The notes: generated by a model from the sequence alone, not told the origin. Numbered from the stretch's first letter, positions 1 to 5,880 are shown. The stretch is 7,018 bases of DNA from Deltaproteobacteria bacterium (GCA_029939635.1 JAOZSN010000065.1:8433-15450), one strand, 5' to 3'. Program-made: numbers and translations.

Positions 1-1
1 T

Positions 2-64
2 AATAATCCCATGGTTGGGGCCACTGTGACGGTATCTGTGGCCATAGAGCAGGCGTCAAAATAA
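2..64 (+). CDS. C-terminal tail of a gene entering from the left (partial)
   Basis: Frame 2 is open from the window edge and reads NNPMVGATVTVSVAIEQASK before a TAA at 62-64. The other two plus frames are closed within the first 30 bases. The alternating small and hydrophobic residues look like a terminal beta strand of a real protein. Twenty residues are too few to assign a family. It could be chance, since an open stretch of this length is common. Confidence 0.35.
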   Translation, partial: NNPMVGATVTVSVAIEQASK

Positions 65-91
65 CGGACTTGTTGTTGTTTTGTAAGATGC

Positions 92-133
92 GGCGGGAGA
101 GTTGGTTCTGTGCTGACTTTTCCGCCTTTTTTT
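92..133 (+). terminator. Weak candidate Rho-independent terminator
   Basis: GGCGG at 92-96 can pair with CCGCC at 122-126, directly followed by seven T (127-133). The 25-nt loop is long and the stem is only 5 bp, so this is a weak call. Its position about 30 nt after the TAA at 62-64 fits an end for the gene entering from the left. Confidence 0.25.
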
Positions 134-273
134 GCCTGCTTCCTGTCCTTTTGATGTATCTATGTGTGGCGGATTGAAATGTTTGCAGATTGTGTTTTTT
201 GCTGGAAATTCGTGCTAAAAGGAGTACAATGCTGCGCTGCACTGGGGCACATGGTATTAATCTCTAGGGAATT

Positions 274-295
274 AGGAGTTAGCATGAAACTGTAG
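274..295 (+). promoter_or_regulatory. Ribosome-binding site with ATG and an amber stop at codon 4
   Basis: AGGAG at 274-278 stands 5 nt before ATG at 284, ideal Shine-Dalgarno spacing. The reading frame is ATG-AAA-CTG-TAG, so it stops at 293-295. This is the same frame as the downstream hypothetical gene, which has no other good ribosome-binding site. It may be a minimal leader whose termination feeds reinitiation at TTG 305 or ATG 338. It may equally be a premature stop in the true start region, a sequencing error, or chance. Confidence 0.4.
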
Positions 296-337
296 GCTCG
301 TTTCTTGCCTCCTGGCTCCCCTGTTTTTTTGAAAGTT

Positions 338-658
338 ATGAAGAAAATTTGTCTGGAAAGCGCCAAACGTAAGTATACAAAACAGCATCATGAGGGGATC
401 TATCATTCCCTCTGGTATCGGGAAAATTGGAAGGGGAAGTGGCAGCATTTTACTGCCAAGGATGGTAACAGTAAATTTAGCTTTAAAGAGTTGCCCCTCC
501 ATCGTCGCAAGTTGGCTATTGCCATGGCAAACAGTGATAATCATCAGATTAACGATGTCTCAGAGGGTGAGCAGCATCTCAATCTGGCCGAGGAGAGAGT
601 TCGCAAGGAAAAGGCGAGCCGGAAAACGGTTATCAGAAGAAAGGCCACCGAAAAATAG
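338..658 (+). CDS. Basic hypothetical protein, about 106 aa
   Basis: I do not recognise this protein. It is hydrophilic and strongly basic, with no signal peptide or membrane segment. An N-terminal half rich in aromatic residues and His (around HHEGIYHSLWYRENWKG) is followed by a charged, probably helical C-terminus (AEERVRKEKASRKTVIRRK). The frame has coding-like codon use and is more plausible than the overlapping ORFs. The start is uncertain. ATG 338 (MKKICLESAKRK) and TTG 305 both lack a Shine-Dalgarno. The only good site serves ATG 284, in the same frame but interrupted by TAG at 293-295. A strong terminator begins 46 nt after the stop, which supports a transcribed single-gene unit. Confidence 0.55.
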   Translation: MKKICLESAKRKYTKQHHEGIYHSLWYRENWKGKWQHFTAKDGNSKFSFKELPLHRRKLAIAMANSDNHQINDVSEGEQHLNLAEERVRKEKASRKTVIRRKATEK

Positions 659-704
659 ATATGGTTTGGGAGCACTGATCTCGCACATGGGGTTGGTGAT
701 GTGT

Positions 705-747
705 AAGGAGGAAGTTGGATGATCGCTCATCCTCTTTCTCCTTTTTT
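705..747 (+). terminator. Strong Rho-independent terminator
   Basis: Positions 705-714 (AAGGAGGAAG) pair with 734-743 (CTTTCTCCTT) with one G-T wobble. Then 717-722 (GGATGA) pair with 727-732 (TCATCC) around the loop TCGC. Only TT opposite T (715-716 and 733) is unpaired, giving a 16-bp stem. Four more T follow at 744-747, with the T run starting at 742. It lies 46 nt after the stop of the hypothetical gene on the same strand and most simply terminates it. Confidence 0.75.
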
Positions 748-829
748 GCGTTGGAAACTGCTACTGCATTTATTTGTCTTGTATTTCTCGATAGATACAC
801 TTTTCGGAAACAGAGTTTTCGGGTGTTAG
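719..829 (+). CDS. Possible 36-aa hydrophobic small protein (doubtful)
   Basis: ATG 719 is preceded by a perfect AAGGAGG (705-711) at 7 nt spacing. It opens 36 codons ending TAG at 827-829. The peptide starts MIAHPLSPFLRWKLLLHLFV and continues LYFSIDTLFG, which would make one membrane helix. Against it, the Shine-Dalgarno and the start codon both lie inside the stem of a strong terminator, so they would be sequestered and few transcripts should pass. It is either a spurious ORF created by the terminator arm or a small membrane protein with structure-controlled translation. I favour the first. Confidence 0.22.
   Translation: MIAHPLSPFLRWKLLLHLFVLYFSIDTLFGNRVFGC
774..801 (+). promoter_or_regulatory. 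Candidate sigma-70 promoter for the five-Cys protein gene
   Basis: TTGTCT (774-779) and TACACT (796-801) each match 4 of 6 consensus bases with 16 nt between them. They lie after the terminator and about 70 nt before the next start codon, where a promoter is expected. The matches are weak and AT-rich sequence yields such pairs by chance. Confidence 0.3.
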
Positions 830-869
830 CGGTTAGCTAAAAACATGGTGCCCTAAGGGAGAAACGGCT

Positions 870-1061
870 ATGGAGAAGAGTTGTCTGCAGTGTCATTATT
901 TCAAGGTAGAGGGTCTACAGTCAGGAGTGTGTCGGTTAGAGAAGGGGCCTGCTGCACCACGGCCTATGAAAAAACTGGATGATAGCTGTGAGAACTGGCG
1001 AGATTGCGGCCAGCAATACCACATCCGCTTGGGATGGCTCAGGGCCCAACGTGAAAAATAA
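870..1061 (+). CDS. Small five-cysteine protein, 63 aa, probably metal-binding
   Basis: The start ATG is well supported by AAGGGAG at 855-861, 8 nt upstream. Cysteines lie at residues 5, 8, 21, 40 and 46. They form a CxxC pair (CLQC), then GVCR, then SCENW. The N-terminal CxxC-HYF, the mid GxCR and the C-terminal CxxW resemble compact cysteine-cluster proteins that bind zinc or an iron-sulfur cluster; the metal and function are inference. There is no signal peptide or membrane segment, so it should be cytoplasmic. The C-terminus is basic (RLGWLRAQREK). It stands alone between a terminator and an AT-rich gap, and no partner enzyme is visible nearby. I cannot name a family with confidence. Confidence 0.75.
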   Translation: MEKSCLQCHYFKVEGLQSGVCRLEKGPAAPRPMKKLDDSCENWRDCGQQYHIRLGWLRAQREK

Positions 1062-1203
1062 GCAGGATCTGTCAACTAGGACTAGCTATTATCTGCTTCT
1101 GGCCCTTTGCGACATCTGTGTGTAACTTGCCGATGTGAGATAGTTTTATTTGGAGAAGTGGTGTTGGCGAAAAGTTTTAGAAAGACTGTATATTTTTCTG
1201 CTT

Positions 1204-1231
1204 TTGTTAAATAATTACAGAGAAATATGCT
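1204..1231 (+). promoter_or_regulatory. Candidate promoter for the kinase cluster
   Basis: TTGTTA (1204-1209) and TATGCT (1226-1231) match 4 of 6 bases each at 16 nt spacing, in the most AT-rich part of the 229-nt gap before the kinase. No clear operator or terminator was seen in 1062-1290. The start codon at 1291 has no Shine-Dalgarno, only AT-rich sequence before it. Confidence 0.3.
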
Positions 1232-1290
1232 ATTGTATTGTTTTGTAGGCACTTTATTGGTGCGCTGTAGGTGAACCCTTTAAATAATTT

Positions 1291-3141
1291 ATGCCCTCAT
1301 TTAAACCCATCCAATACGGGAAGTATCTTCTCCTCGACAGAATCGACTGTGGAGGAATGGCTGAATTGTTTCGTGGCAAGATTATTGGTTCGCAGGGTTT
1401 TGAGAAATTGGTGGCCATCAAGAAAATATTGCCCCATCTAGCCAATCAGGACGAGTTTGTTAAGGCTTTTATTGATGAGGCGCGGTTGGCCGCTTTTCTG
1501 CAACATCCTAATATTGTACAGATTTATGATTTTGGTCAGATGGAGGATAGTTACTTCATCTCCATGGAGTACCTCTCTGGCGTCACCTTGAAAACCGTCA
1601 TGCAAAAGGCGGAAGAGATGGGCAAGCCTCTAAAGCTGCCCCTCTCCCTCTTTTATATCCTCCCCTTGGTCTGTGAGGGGCTCAACTATGCCCACCAGCT
1701 CAAAGATCTCTCTGGGAAGGCCCTTAATATTATTCATCGTGATATTGGCCCACAAAATATTTTCATCACCTTTGATGGTGAGGTAAAACTCATTGATTTT
1801 GGTATTGCTAAGGCCTCAAGCCATGATACCACGACCTATGTTGGTTCGTTGAAGGGTAAATTGGCCTATATGTCGCCTGAGCAGGCTTCCGGTAAAGAAA
1901 TTGATCTACGTTCAGATCTTTTTTCAGTGGGCATCCTGCTCTATGAATTAGCCACAGGAAAGCGCCTCTACTCTGGGGAAACCCAGAAGCTTCTAGCCTT
2001 GGCTGGCCAGGCAGAGTTTGCCCCGGCCGAAGAGGTAAAGCAGGGCCTGCCTGTTATGCTCTATGATATCATCCGCAAGGCCTTGGCCAAGGATCCAGCG
2101 GATCGCTATCAGACAGCGGCTGCCCTACGTTTAGATCTTGAAAAATGTGCTGATGAATTATCTGTCCGGCTCTCCACCCGCCATTTGGCCGGTTATATGC
2201 ACGACCTGTTTAAGGATGAGAACTCCCGCGAAGAACAGGCTCTGCGTCACGCCGCCCAGATGGAGGGGAGTGGAGTTGTCTCTGTGGACGAGCCTACCCT
2301 GCCTGGAGGCGGAGAGGACAAGACACTTTTTGATCTTCCTGCCCCGCCGCCCAAGAGGGGGCGCCTCCTTGCTCTGCTGTTATGTGTTTTTATTGCTCTG
2401 GGGGTGAGTACCATCTTTGTTGTTGATAGCCCAACAACTCGCCAGCTACGGGCGCAGGCCAGCAGTATCGAGTGGCCCCCTGCCTGGTTTGTTTCTGCCT
2501 TTGATACTGTTATCAGCTCTTCTTCGCAGGTGGAGGAGAGTATTCATAATCAGATTACGGAGATTGCCGAGACAGTGCAGGAGGGGGGAGAACCGTTGCC
2601 GCTGCCAGCAGCCATTGACCGCCATGGCGAAGCGCTGGAATATCTTGCCAGCATTCGTGCGGCTGAGGATGCTGCTGCTTTAGATGATTATGAGATGTTG
2701 GATCTGCAGGTGAGTTATCTTATAATGGAATTTCCGGAGGAGGCTCGCCAGCAACTGCTGGCCCTGGCCGTACAATTCCCGGATAAGGCAATCCTCTATT
2801 ATCATCTAGGACGTTTGCATTGGAGTGTGCATGAATCTCCCCAGGCCATGGAGAATTACCTGAAGGCTATTGAGCTTGATGCCACCATGCACCGCGCTCT
2901 CAATAATCTTGCACTACTTTTTGCCCAGTCGGGTGAGGTGGAGAAGGCCCTGCCTCTCATGCACAGGGTTGTTGAGATGGAGCCTGAATATATTGATGAG
3001 GTTCTCTTTAATATGGCGATACTCTATCGCCAGAAGGGTGAACAGGCTAAAAGTCTACAGTTACTTCAGCAAGCTGTGGGCTATAACCCTGGCAATGAAC
3101 GTGCTGTGAAATTATTGGCTAAAATTAGGGAAAACAGGTAG
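1291..3141 (+). CDS. Membrane-bound Ser/Thr protein kinase with C-terminal TPR repeats
   Basis: This 616-aa Hanks-type kinase should phosphorylate Ser/Thr on cytoplasmic partners. The catalytic domain spans about residues 10-290. It has a glycine loop reduced to CGGMAELF (20-27), ATP-binding Lys44 in VAIKK, helix C Glu63, catalytic HRDIGPQN (149-156), DFG (169-171) and SPE (195-197). Gly153 replaces the usual Lys; myxobacterial-type kinases often have Ser there. A proline-rich linker leads to one transmembrane helix (about 359-378), then an outer segment ending in about three TPR repeats (about 499-602). With the kinase inside, the TPRs face the periplasm and are likely the sensing or docking part. 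ATG 1291 follows an in-frame TAA at 1285-1287 and is the only start before the ATP loop, although no Shine-Dalgarno precedes it. The lipoprotein gene follows 64 nt downstream, probably in one operon. Confidence 0.93.
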   Translation: MPSFKPIQYGKYLLLDRIDCGGMAELFRGKIIGSQGFEKLVAIKKILPHLANQDEFVKAFIDEARLAAFLQHPNIVQIYDFGQMEDSYFISMEYLSGVTLKTVMQKAEEMGKPLKLPLSLFYILPLVCEGLNYAHQLKDLSGKALNIIHRDIGPQNIFITFDGEVKLIDFGIAKASSHDTTTYVGSLKGKLAYMSPEQASGKEIDLRSDLFSVGILLYELATGKRLYSGETQKLLALAGQAEFAPAEEVKQGLPVMLYDIIRKALAKDPADRYQTAAALRLDLEKCADELSVRLSTRHLAGYMHDLFKDENSREEQALRHAAQMEGSGVVSVDEPTLPGGGEDKTLFDLPAPPPKRGRLLALLLCVFIALGVSTIFVVDSPTTRQLRAQASSIEWPPAWFVSAFDTVISSSSQVEESIHNQITEIAETVQEGGEPLPLPAAIDRHGEALEYLASIRAAEDAAALDDYEMLDLQVSYLIMEFPEEARQQLLALAVQFPDKAILYYHLGRLHWSVHESPQAMENYLKAIELDATMHRALNNLALLFAQSGEVEKALPLMHRVVEMEPEYIDEVLFNMAILYRQKGEQAKSLQLLQQAVGYNPGNERAVKLLAKIRENR

Positions 3142-3205
3142 TTTGTTCATCAGTAAATGGCATTTCTGGAGCCTCGCCTCATATTCCCTTTTATATACTG
3201 ACCCC

Positions 3206-3721
3206 ATGAATATACGACGTCATCTTCCTTATAGTTTTTTGTTGGCAGGGATCTGCCTTTTTTTTCTTACTGCGTGTCTGACCACCAGTAGTGGTGAGAA
3301 ATGGAAACCATTAAAGAAGAAAAAATCATCCCTTGTCCATACCGTACAATGGGCTGAAGAGACTTTGCCCATGGTGGCCAGCTGGTACACTGCCAGTGAG
3401 GATAACTGGAAAATTGTGGCCAATGGCAATCCCAATATCGTGCCAGGTCATCTGCGGGTTGGGGATCGGATTTTTATTGACGTGGTCTTATTGAAAAAAC
3501 GCACCCCCATGAGTCGTGTTTTTGTCGCATCTTTTCTTGCCCCGCCTTCAACTCCCCCAGAACCAGCACCTTTGGCAGAGGCTCCTGTAGTCACTGCGCC
3601 CCCCCCGGCATTGAAGCCTGGTCTCTATAAGAAAAAAGTGACACCTCAGCCAGAAGCCACACCTGCTGCTATTCTTCCACGGCCGCAGGATGCTGAGTTT
3701 GAACTGTTTGGGCCTAAATAG
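3206..3721 (+). CDS. LysM-like domain lipoprotein with proline-rich tail, 171 aa
   Basis: Residues 1-24 form a lipoprotein signal: MNIRR, a hydrophobic core, then the lipobox LTAC with Cys24. Leu at +2 suggests outer-membrane sorting by the usual rule. After a lysine-rich stretch (34-41), residues about 44-95 resemble a LysM domain: HTVQWAEETLPMVASWY, then NWKIVANGNPNI and LRVGDRIFI. LysM domains bind N-acetylglucosamine polymers such as peptidoglycan. The rest is Pro/Ala-rich and ends FELFGPK. An upstream in-frame TTG at 3143 would add 21 residues before the signal, so ATG 3206 is preferred; neither has a clear Shine-Dalgarno. It probably shares a transcript with the kinase. The last base of its TAG coincides with the edge of a small inserted element. 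The LysM call is by pattern and the domain is somewhat divergent. Confidence 0.82.
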   Translation: MNIRRHLPYSFLLAGICLFFLTACLTTSSGEKWKPLKKKKSSLVHTVQWAEETLPMVASWYTASEDNWKIVANGNPNIVPGHLRVGDRIFIDVVLLKKRTPMSRVFVASFLAPPSTPPEPAPLAEAPVVTAPPPALKPGLYKKKVTPQPEATPAAILPRPQDAEFELFGPK

Positions 3722-3828
3722 TGCCTGTCCATAAATGGCCCTTTCGGAGTCGCACTCCGTTTGCTTACCTGTCCAATCTCTGCGGCACAGCAAAAAATAA
3801 ACAAAATGACCTATTTCAGGACAGACAC
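3721..3828 (+). mobile_element. MITE-like element, 108 bp, with flanking 6-bp repeats
   Basis: The left end GTGCCTGTCCATAAATGG (3721-3738) and the right end read on the other strand, GTGTCTGTCCTGAAATAG (3828-3811), match at 14 of 18 positions. TAAATA flanks both sides (3715-3720 and 3829-3834), as expected of a target duplication; the identity extends to CTAAATAG. Inside are a perfect 6-bp hairpin (CGGAGT-CGC-ACTCCG, 3745-3759) and a second CCTGTCCA (3768-3775). There is no ORF, so any mobility would depend on a transposase supplied from elsewhere. I cannot name the parent family. Strand is arbitrary. Confidence 0.7.
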
Positions 3829-3847
3829 TAAATAGGATCCCCTTCCC

Positions 3848-5683
3848 ATGAAATGTAATCAAATAATTCTGTATACTGTGGTCGCCTGGGCGGGCATTCT
3901 TTTTTGCGACCAGGCTAGCGCGGAAACCCCTCATGTTTTTGCCGCTGCTATAGTTCATCAGCAAAATTTCGATAACCGCCAGTTTAATAATAAAGATCTT
4001 GATCATCTTCGTATCTGTCAATCGAGCCTGGTGAAGGCGCGGTTTGATGGCAGTAGGATGAATAATGTCATTATCGCTGACACGGATCTTTCCCATACCT
4101 CCTTTGTTGGCGCAGATTTGAGTGGCGTAAAATTACAAAATGTGGTTCTGCAGGGAGCTACCTTTCGGAGTGCGGAGCTTAATCGTTTCGTTGCCTCGGG
4201 CTGCAAGATGGATGGTGTTCATTTTAAAGGCACCACCATGAACAATGCCTTTATTCACAAAAGTCAGTTGGTGCAGGCCGATCTTGCTGACGCAAATTTG
4301 AGCGGTAGTTTTTTTGAGGTTGTTGATCTGCGCCGGGCACTGTTGCGCAAGGCAGATATGCATGGTGCTCATTTTGTCGACGTGAACTTGACTGAAGCAG
4401 ACCTGACAAAGGTGAATTTAAGTGGGGCGGTGCTTCGCGATGTTGATCTTTCCAAGGCTGATGCCTCTGACAGTAATTTAAATCATGTGGTGGTGTTGGG
4501 GGGAGATCTTCGCGGCGCGAAACTGCCAGGGAGTTATCTTTTTGGTGCCTTCTTCCAAGTATGCCAGTTTGATGGTGCAGATCTTACTAATGCCACTTTG
4601 GATAGTGCCTCTTTTGTTGACTCTAGTCTCCGTGGCGCGGATTTGCGTGCTGCCAGCATGGCCCATGTTCTGCTCCAAGGGGTGAAGTTGGCTGGGGCCA
4701 ATATGAGTGGGATAAATCTGGAAAGGAGTGTTCTTAAAGAGACTAAGGCCGCCGGGGCGTTGCTGGGTAAGTCGAATTTGTCTAATGCCAGCCTGGAGCA
4801 GGCTGTTCTTGATGGAGCAGATTTGTCTAAGGCTATTCTGCTCCAGGCGCAGATCATTGATTCATCACTCCAAGGAGCAAAATTGGCTGGGGCTCAGTTG
4901 GCTGGGGCTCGGATCCAGGGTGGTAGTTTAGAGGATGCCACTGGTGTAGGGGCTCGATTCGCTGGTTCGACCCTTAAGGGGGTGAGCATGCGTGATGCTG
5001 ATTTTTCTAAGGCTGACTTTAGCGGTTGTCGGCTGCAGACTATGGTGATGTGGGGAGTGACCCTGGCTAAGGCTAATTTTAGCAAGGCCCGCTTGGTTGG
5101 TTTGGAGATGAAAGATGCCAGCTTGGCCAATGCAACCATAGTGGAAGCAGAGTTGCAGAATGTAGATTTGACCGGGGCTGATTTGAGTGGCGTGATCTGT
5201 CGGAAAACATCCTTTACCAACGTAGTTATGCGTAATGCCAAACTTGCGCGGGCAACACTTATTGGCCTTGATCTGCGCGGCCTTGATTTACAGGGGGCTG
5301 ATCTGCGCGGTGCTGATCTACGTGGTGTTGTGTTGGAAAATGTCAATCTGAAGGGGGCAAAACTGTCAGAAGCCAACCTTGAAGGCGCAAATCTGCGTAA
5401 TGCCAACTTGGAGGACGCACTCTTATTAAAGACAAATTTGCAAGGGGTTCAGCTCACCGGGGCTACTATAATGGATAGCGATTTTAGTGGCGCTAAGTTG
5501 GTAAAGGCAGATATTTCCCATGCTATGGCCAGAGGGGCCAGCTTTGTTGGTGCTGATCTGCAAGGATTGGATATCGGCGGTGCTGATTTGAAAGGCGCAG
5601 ATTTTACGAAAAGTAAGCGCCAGGGCTGGCGTAATGCCAGCCAGGCCTTGAACCTGGACAGGGCTAAAGGCCTGGCCCATTAA
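3848..5683 (+). CDS. Exported pentapeptide-repeat protein, 611 aa
   Basis: An N-terminal signal peptide (about residues 1-25, hydrophobic core then ASA before ET) predicts Sec export. From about residue 41 to 586 every fifth residue is Leu, Phe, Met, Ile or Val with few exceptions, in the A(D/N)LXX pattern. That is about 110 pentapeptides in one register. Such repeats fold into a right-handed quadrilateral beta helix of 20 residues per turn, so about 27 turns are expected. The C-terminus (587-611, KRQGWRNASQALNLDRAKGL) is non-repetitive and probably a cap. No enzyme or membrane domain is visible, so a structural or binding role in the periplasm is likely. The start ATG has only AGGA 10 nt upstream. 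It follows the lipoprotein gene, from which the MITE-like element now separates it. Many pentapeptide proteins are cytoplasmic, so export at this size is notable. Function is unknown. Confidence 0.92.
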   Translation: MKCNQIILYTVVAWAGILFCDQASAETPHVFAAAIVHQQNFDNRQFNNKDLDHLRICQSSLVKARFDGSRMNNVIIADTDLSHTSFVGADLSGVKLQNVVLQGATFRSAELNRFVASGCKMDGVHFKGTTMNNAFIHKSQLVQADLADANLSGSFFEVVDLRRALLRKADMHGAHFVDVNLTEADLTKVNLSGAVLRDVDLSKADASDSNLNHVVVLGGDLRGAKLPGSYLFGAFFQVCQFDGADLTNATLDSASFVDSSLRGADLRAASMAHVLLQGVKLAGANMSGINLERSVLKETKAAGALLGKSNLSNASLEQAVLDGADLSKAILLQAQIIDSSLQGAKLAGAQLAGARIQGGSLEDATGVGARFAGSTLKGVSMRDADFSKADFSGCRLQTMVMWGVTLAKANFSKARLVGLEMKDASLANATIVEAELQNVDLTGADLSGVICRKTSFTNVVMRNAKLARATLIGLDLRGLDLQGADLRGADLRGVVLENVNLKGAKLSEANLEGANLRNANLEDALLLKTNLQGVQLTGATIMDSDFSGAKLVKADISHAMARGASFVGADLQGLDIGGADLKGADFTKSKRQGWRNASQALNLDRAKGLAH

Positions 5684-5781
5684 AGTGGAAGAAAATCTCA
5701 GGGTTCTTAGGATAAGTCCTTAACAGTAGAGGCAGATAGCGAACGAAGAGAGACCTTCGAGTTGTTTATTATTACTGTTCA

Positions 5782-5808
5782 GGGTTAAAACCCTCGCCTT
5801 TAGGCGAG
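5782..5808. repeat. Tandem hairpin, possible terminator or dispersed repeat
   Basis: Two adjacent palindromes share one base: GGGTT-AA-AACCC (5782-5793) and CTCGCCT-TT-AGGCGAG (5793-5808, 7 bp). On the minus strand the second hairpin is followed by GGTTTTAA, so it could end the histidine kinase transcript. On the plus strand the T run (5814-5817) is offset. The lone compact, GC-rich palindrome resembles REP or IS200/IS605-type end hairpins; that resemblance is inference. It lies between convergent genes. Confidence 0.5.
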
Positions 5809-5843
5809 AGGCATTTTGCTAGCAGCTGATTTTTCTATTTCTG

Positions 5844-5880
5844 AATATCGAATATTGAACAAGAAATGTCGAATAATGAA
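5844..5880. repeat. Short direct repeat, TCGAAT type
   Basis: AATATCGAATATTGAA (5844-5859) recurs as AATGTCGAATAATGAA (5865-5880), 14 of 16 identical with a 21-nt period. It is non-coding, lies 35 nt after the tandem hairpin, and may be part of the same dispersed element. No function can be assigned. The rest of the gap (5881-5973) is AT-rich and shows only an imperfect AAGAC/GTCTT hairpin (5899-5918). Confidence 0.5.

Noticed and set aside
293..295. TAG as a pyrrolysine codon
   Set aside because: No pyrrolysine insertion genes or methyltransferase are in view, and a codon-4 position in an unknown small protein gives no support.
272..544. Minus-strand ORF opposite the hypothetical gene
   Set aside because: It is antisense to a better frame, has no ribosome site and no recognisable domain.
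390..722. 110-codon plus-strand ORF overlapping the hypothetical gene
   Set aside because: It overlaps 338-658 in another frame, has no ribosome site, and reads as low-quality Ser/Ile/Arg-rich sequence. Its end runs into the terminator stem.
1101..1113. Sigma-54 type promoter (TGGCCCTTTGC)
   Set aside because: The GG and GC elements are too close together for the fixed sigma-54 spacing.
1161..1214. 17-codon ORF from GTG with GGAG 5 nt upstream, before the kinase
   Set aside because: It overlaps the best promoter candidate, is very short and shows no amino-acid bias or link to a hairpin.
3143..3205. TTG start extending the lipoprotein by 21 residues
   Set aside because: It would bury a clean 24-residue lipoprotein signal behind an odd N-terminus, and it has no better ribosome site.
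4894..5406. 170-codon minus-strand ORF inside the pentapeptide gene
   Set aside because: Its Ser/Ala/Pro-rich periodic sequence is the antisense image of the pentapeptide repeats, which keep opposite frames open.
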